Source: AC-69 sp035701505 (GTDB taxonomy: Bacteria > Actinomycetota > UBA4738 > HRBIN12). From it: a DNA stretch of 9,796 nt. Position numbers and translations under genes: made by a program. Location of the stretch: NCBI GenBank assembly GCA_035701505.1, contig DASSSA010000019.1, positions 1-9,796 of the forward strand, in the 5' to 3' direction. Under the pieces are notes generated by a model, which saw only the letters and a program-made list of their open reading frames with translations, was not told the DNA's origin and did not search any database. Positions 7,464-9,796 of the stretch are shown in pieces (position 1 is the stretch's first letter; each line of letters opens with the position of its first letter).

Positions 7464-8941
7464 AGGCGATCGATCGTTCTCTCGCGGGTCGTGAGCGCGG
7501 CGGTGTCGTCGTGGTTGTCGGTCCCGACGGAGCCGGCAAGTCGACCCTCGCAGAGGCTGTCGTCCGCGGGGCACCCGAGGATACGCGAACACTGCTCCTC
7601 GCCAACCGGCGTGGGGCAACACCCGCGCGTCTGTTGCCGCGCCGCCGCGTCCGGGGCCCGACGACCAGCCCTCACCGTCACCCCCCGTATGCCGCACCCG
7701 TCTCGATCGCCAAGACCGTGTATCTGTTCGCGGACTTCCTTCTGACGTGGTTCTCACGGGTTCGGCCCGTCATCGCCCGTGGCGGCTGGGTCGTGATCGA
7801 ACGGGGATGGTGGGACACGCTGGTGGATCCAACGAGGTACCGCCTCCGTCCTGCGCCCGTGCTGACCCGGGCACTGAGCCGTTTGGCTCCTCGTGCAGAC
7901 GTGATCCTGATCCTGGAGGCGGCGCCCGGCGTGATCCGATCCCGCAAAGCGCAGCTGACGGAGTCCGAGATCGTTCGGCAGGCGCGGGCGTGGAGAAGCG
8001 TCCTGAGCGCGCGCCAACACCGCACGTATATCGATGCGTCCCGACCGGCCGAGGAAGTGTTCAGGGCGGCGGCGCAGGAGTTGTCGTGGCTTCCTCCGGG
8101 CGAGTCGCTCGACCCGGTCTCGACGGTGCCGCGCGCCGGCGCGAGTAGAGCATCACCCCGCACGAACGGAGAAGGGTCGGGAGAGGCTAGCCGCTGGTTT
8201 CCACTGATCCGGGCGCTGACGCGGGCCGCTCCGAGCCTGGTCGTGTGGAAGAACGCATCTCGAACTCTGCGTGGTCAGGGAGACCTGGACGTCGTGGCGG
8301 CACTCTCTGACTGGCCGGTGATCGTCGACGTGTTCGCCCGGTGGGCGGACTGCCAGGGGTTCACCCCCGCCCTCTGTGACCACGTCCCGAACTCGCTCTT
8401 CCTCCGCGCCGAGGGCAATGATCCTCCCGCCTTCGAGCTCGATGTGAAGTCCCGAGGCACGTTCCGGGGCTCGGTTCTCTTTGAGGCACCCGACCTCGAC
8501 TCATTGGTGGAGTGGGATGATCTCGGTTTCCGCCGGCTCCGTCCGGGAGCCGAGGGGTTGCTCAAGCTCCTGCTCAACGGGGTCTCGCGGTGGGGAACCC
8601 CGAAGTGGGAGCGGGTGGCCAGGGAGGACATCTCCCGACTTGTGGCGGCAGACCGCGAGGGGGCGGCAGCCGCTGCTTCCCTTTTCGGGTGGGCGGCCTG
8701 GGCCGCACGCGATGTGGCCGGCGCTGTGGCCGTTGGCAGCTGGTCAAGGAGCTCCATGCTCGTGCTCGAGGCGTGGGCGGCTCGGAACGCTCTGCGACAT
8801 CCCACCATCCTGACCCGACGGATCGGGAGCCGGCCGACCGGCAGCTGCCCAGGGCTCAAGCGGTCTCTGAAGCGAAGCGGGGGTAGCGCGGCTGCGAGCG
8901 CGGGGCGGCAGCTGGTCGATTCTCATCGGTTGGGAGCCTGA
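7460..8941 (+). CDS. Fusion of a thymidylate-kinase-like P-loop kinase and a GDxD nucleotidyltransferase-like domain
   Basis: This 493-residue protein has two domains. Residues 15-212 form a P-loop kinase of the thymidylate-kinase-like type. Walker A GPDGAGKST is at 21-29, HRHPPY at 72-77 and ERGWWD at 114-119, where dTMP kinases have DR[YF]. VDPTRYRLRP follows at 122-131, VILILEA at 148-154, and an Arg-rich LID-like helix at 160-181. After a Pro/Ser/Gly-rich linker (about 213-244), residues 245-455 repeat the domain found alone in the preceding gene, keeping VVWKNA (261-266), GQGDLD (272-277), SDWP (283-286), ELDV (326-329), FRGSVLF and GFRRLRPGAEGL. The kinase may phosphorylate a sugar, lipid or nucleotide; the altered DR motif argues against ordinary dTMP synthesis. 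ATG 7460 overlaps the preceding stop (ATGA) and starts just before the kinase core; the frame is open upstream, but that stretch overlaps the previous gene. The last 40 residues are low in complexity and diverge from the stand-alone copy. Confidence 0.88.
   Translation: MKAIDRSLAGRERGGVVVVVGPDGAGKSTLAEAVVRGAPEDTRTLLLANRRGATPARLLPRRRVRGPTTSPHRHPPYAAPVSIAKTVYLFADFLLTWFSRVRPVIARGGWVVIERGWWDTLVDPTRYRLRPAPVLTRALSRLAPRADVILILEAAPGVIRSRKAQLTESEIVRQARAWRSVLSARQHRTYIDASRPAEEVFRAAAQELSWLPPGESLDPVSTVPRAGASRASPRTNGEGSGEASRWFPLIRALTRAAPSLVVWKNASRTLRGQGDLDVVAALSDWPVIVDVFARWADCQGFTPALCDHVPNSLFLRAEGNDPPAFELDVKSRGTFRGSVLFEAPDLDSLVEWDDLGFRRLRPGAEGLLKLLLNGVSRWGTPKWERVAREDISRLVAADREGAAAAASLFGWAAWAARDVAGAVAVGSWSRSSMLVLEAWAARNALRHPTILTRRIGSRPTGSCPGLKRSLKRSGGSAAASAGRQLVDSHRLGA
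8932..8936 (+). promoter_or_regulatory. Ribosome binding site for the second kinase gene
   Basis: GGGAG lies 9 bases before ATG 8946. It supports this start over the in-frame ATG 8973, which has no comparable site. Confidence 0.5.
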
Positions 8942-8945
8942 GCCG

Positions 8946-9796
8946 ATGGTCCGTCGAGGCGTCGCGGAGCGCATGGAACCGTCGAGTCTCGCTGCTGACG
9001 ACGAACGTTCGAGGCGTGGGGGCGTGCTGCTCCTCGCCGGTCCTGACGGAGTCGGCAAGACCACCCTGTCGCGAGCCTTGGAGGAAACGGTTCTGGTCGA
9101 CCGCCCGCTCCTGCGCGCTCATCATCGGCGCGGGGTGGGAGTCCTTCCAGCGCGGAAACCACAAGGACCAACTTCCGAACCGCATCGTCACCCTCCCTAT
9201 GGGCGCCTCGTGTCGGCGGGAAAGCTCCTCTATCTGTATCTCGACTTCCTCCTGGGTTTCGTGATCCGAACGCGCCCCTTCGTCAATGCCGGCGGCTGGG
9301 TGATCCTCCAGCGCAACTGGTGGGACCTCCTGGTGGATCCTCTCCGGTATCGGCTCAGGCCGATGCCGCGGCTGGCCCGCCGGCTGGGGAGGCTCCTACC
9401 CCAGCCCGATCTCATCCTCGTTCTGGAGGCCGACCCGCGGGTGATTCGTCGTCGGAAGGAGGAGCTGGCCGAGGGCGAGCTCGAGAGGCAGATGCGGGCT
9501 TGGAGGAGCCTGTTGCCCACCGATCGCTGCGTCTTCCTCGACGTGGGCTCGCCACCCGACCAGGTGGTCAGCAGAGCAAGGAAGGAGATCGAACGTTTCT
9601 TGGACGCGAGGGCGGCTCGTTTGTCGGGAGCTGGTTGGATAGGCTTGCCCTCGAGAACTGATCCCCGATGGGTGATCCCCCGAGGCCCCCGTCGGATCTC
9701 TCGTGCTGCCCTGCGCATCTACCACCCGATGACCAGGCGCGGCCTCGTGGCGTGGCAGATCGCTCGCGCTCTGGCGGCGTTGGGGGCGCTGCGACT
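8946..9796 (+). CDS. Second thymidylate-kinase-like P-loop kinase with a different C-terminal extension (3' end outside window)
   Basis: The frame from ATG 8946 is open to the right edge, giving 283 codons with no stop. Residues 25-220 are paralogous to the kinase half of the preceding gene product. Walker A GPDGVGKTT is at 32-40, EPHRHPPYG at 78-86, LQRNWWD at 121-127, VDPLRYRLRP at 130-139, LILVLEADPRVIRRRKEE at 156-173 and RQMRAWRSLL at 181-190. Gln122 takes the place of Glu in the sister protein and of Asp in true dTMP kinases. After residue 235 the protein continues as TDPRWVIPRGPRR and ALRIYHPMTRRGLVAWQIAR, which is not the GDxD domain of the neighbour. It vaguely recalls the start of aminoglycoside-phosphotransferase-like domains found in similar loci, but too little is visible to assign it. 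It begins 4 bases after the previous stop and is probably co-transcribed. The phosphoryl acceptor is unknown. Confidence 0.85.
   Translation, partial: MVRRGVAERMEPSSLAADDERSRRGGVLLLAGPDGVGKTTLSRALEETVLVDRPLLRAHHRRGVGVLPARKPQGPTSEPHRHPPYGRLVSAGKLLYLYLDFLLGFVIRTRPFVNAGGWVILQRNWWDLLVDPLRYRLRPMPRLARRLGRLLPQPDLILVLEADPRVIRRRKEELAEGELERQMRAWRSLLPTDRCVFLDVGSPPDQVVSRARKEIERFLDARAARLSGAGWIGLPSRTDPRWVIPRGPRRISRAALRIYHPMTRRGLVAWQIARALAALGALR

Noticed and set aside
6645..9796. A ribosomally made peptide (lasso-type) cluster, because kinase and nucleotidyltransferase-like genes occur together
   Set aside because: No precursor-sized gene, cyclase, protease or leader-binding protein is visible and there is no intergenic room for one; the neighbours are all glycan enzymes.

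Overview
This is a G+C-rich bacterial window. Genes are packed head to tail on the + strand, with GTG/ATG starts and mostly ATGA-type stop/start overlaps. Codon use and protein style resemble an actinobacterium or a similarly GC-rich, possibly uncultivated lineage, but no taxonomic marker is present, so this is only an impression. There are no rRNA or tRNA genes, mobile elements or CRISPR arrays, and no convincing terminator. From the epimerase at about 367 to the right edge the genes read as one transcription unit, and the unit continues beyond the window.

The left part (1-6648) is a surface-glycan biosynthesis locus. It starts with the C-terminal end of a polyprenyl-phosphate sugar-1-phosphate transferase, the usual initiating enzyme for a lipid-linked glycan. 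Next come a CDP-paratose 2-epimerase-like SDR, a WecG/TagA/CpsF (GT26) glycosyltransferase, a UDP-glucose 6-dehydrogenase, a GalE/WbpP-like 4-epimerase, a UDP-glucuronate decarboxylase (UDP-xylose synthase) and a GT4 glycosyltransferase. A plausible reading is that the initiating transferase charges undecaprenyl phosphate and the GT26 and GT4 enzymes extend the chain. The dehydrogenase and decarboxylase would run UDP-Glc -> UDP-GlcA -> UDP-Xyl, and the two epimerases would supply further sugar nucleotides.

The right part (6645-9796) is the unusual section: three consecutive genes built from interchangeable modules. The first is a stand-alone protein of an unfamiliar domain with a GDxD...ELDV acidic pattern, reminiscent of the nucleotidyltransferase fold. 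The second is a thymidylate-kinase-like P-loop domain fused to a second copy of that domain. The third is a second kinase copy fused to a different C-terminal region that runs off the window. The two kinases share an HRHPPY motif and an [E/Q]R-x-WWD motif where true dTMP kinases carry DR[YF]. Being translationally coupled to glycan genes, the trio may activate or phosphorylate a glycan or lipid-linked intermediate. That function is inference and is the main point of interest here.
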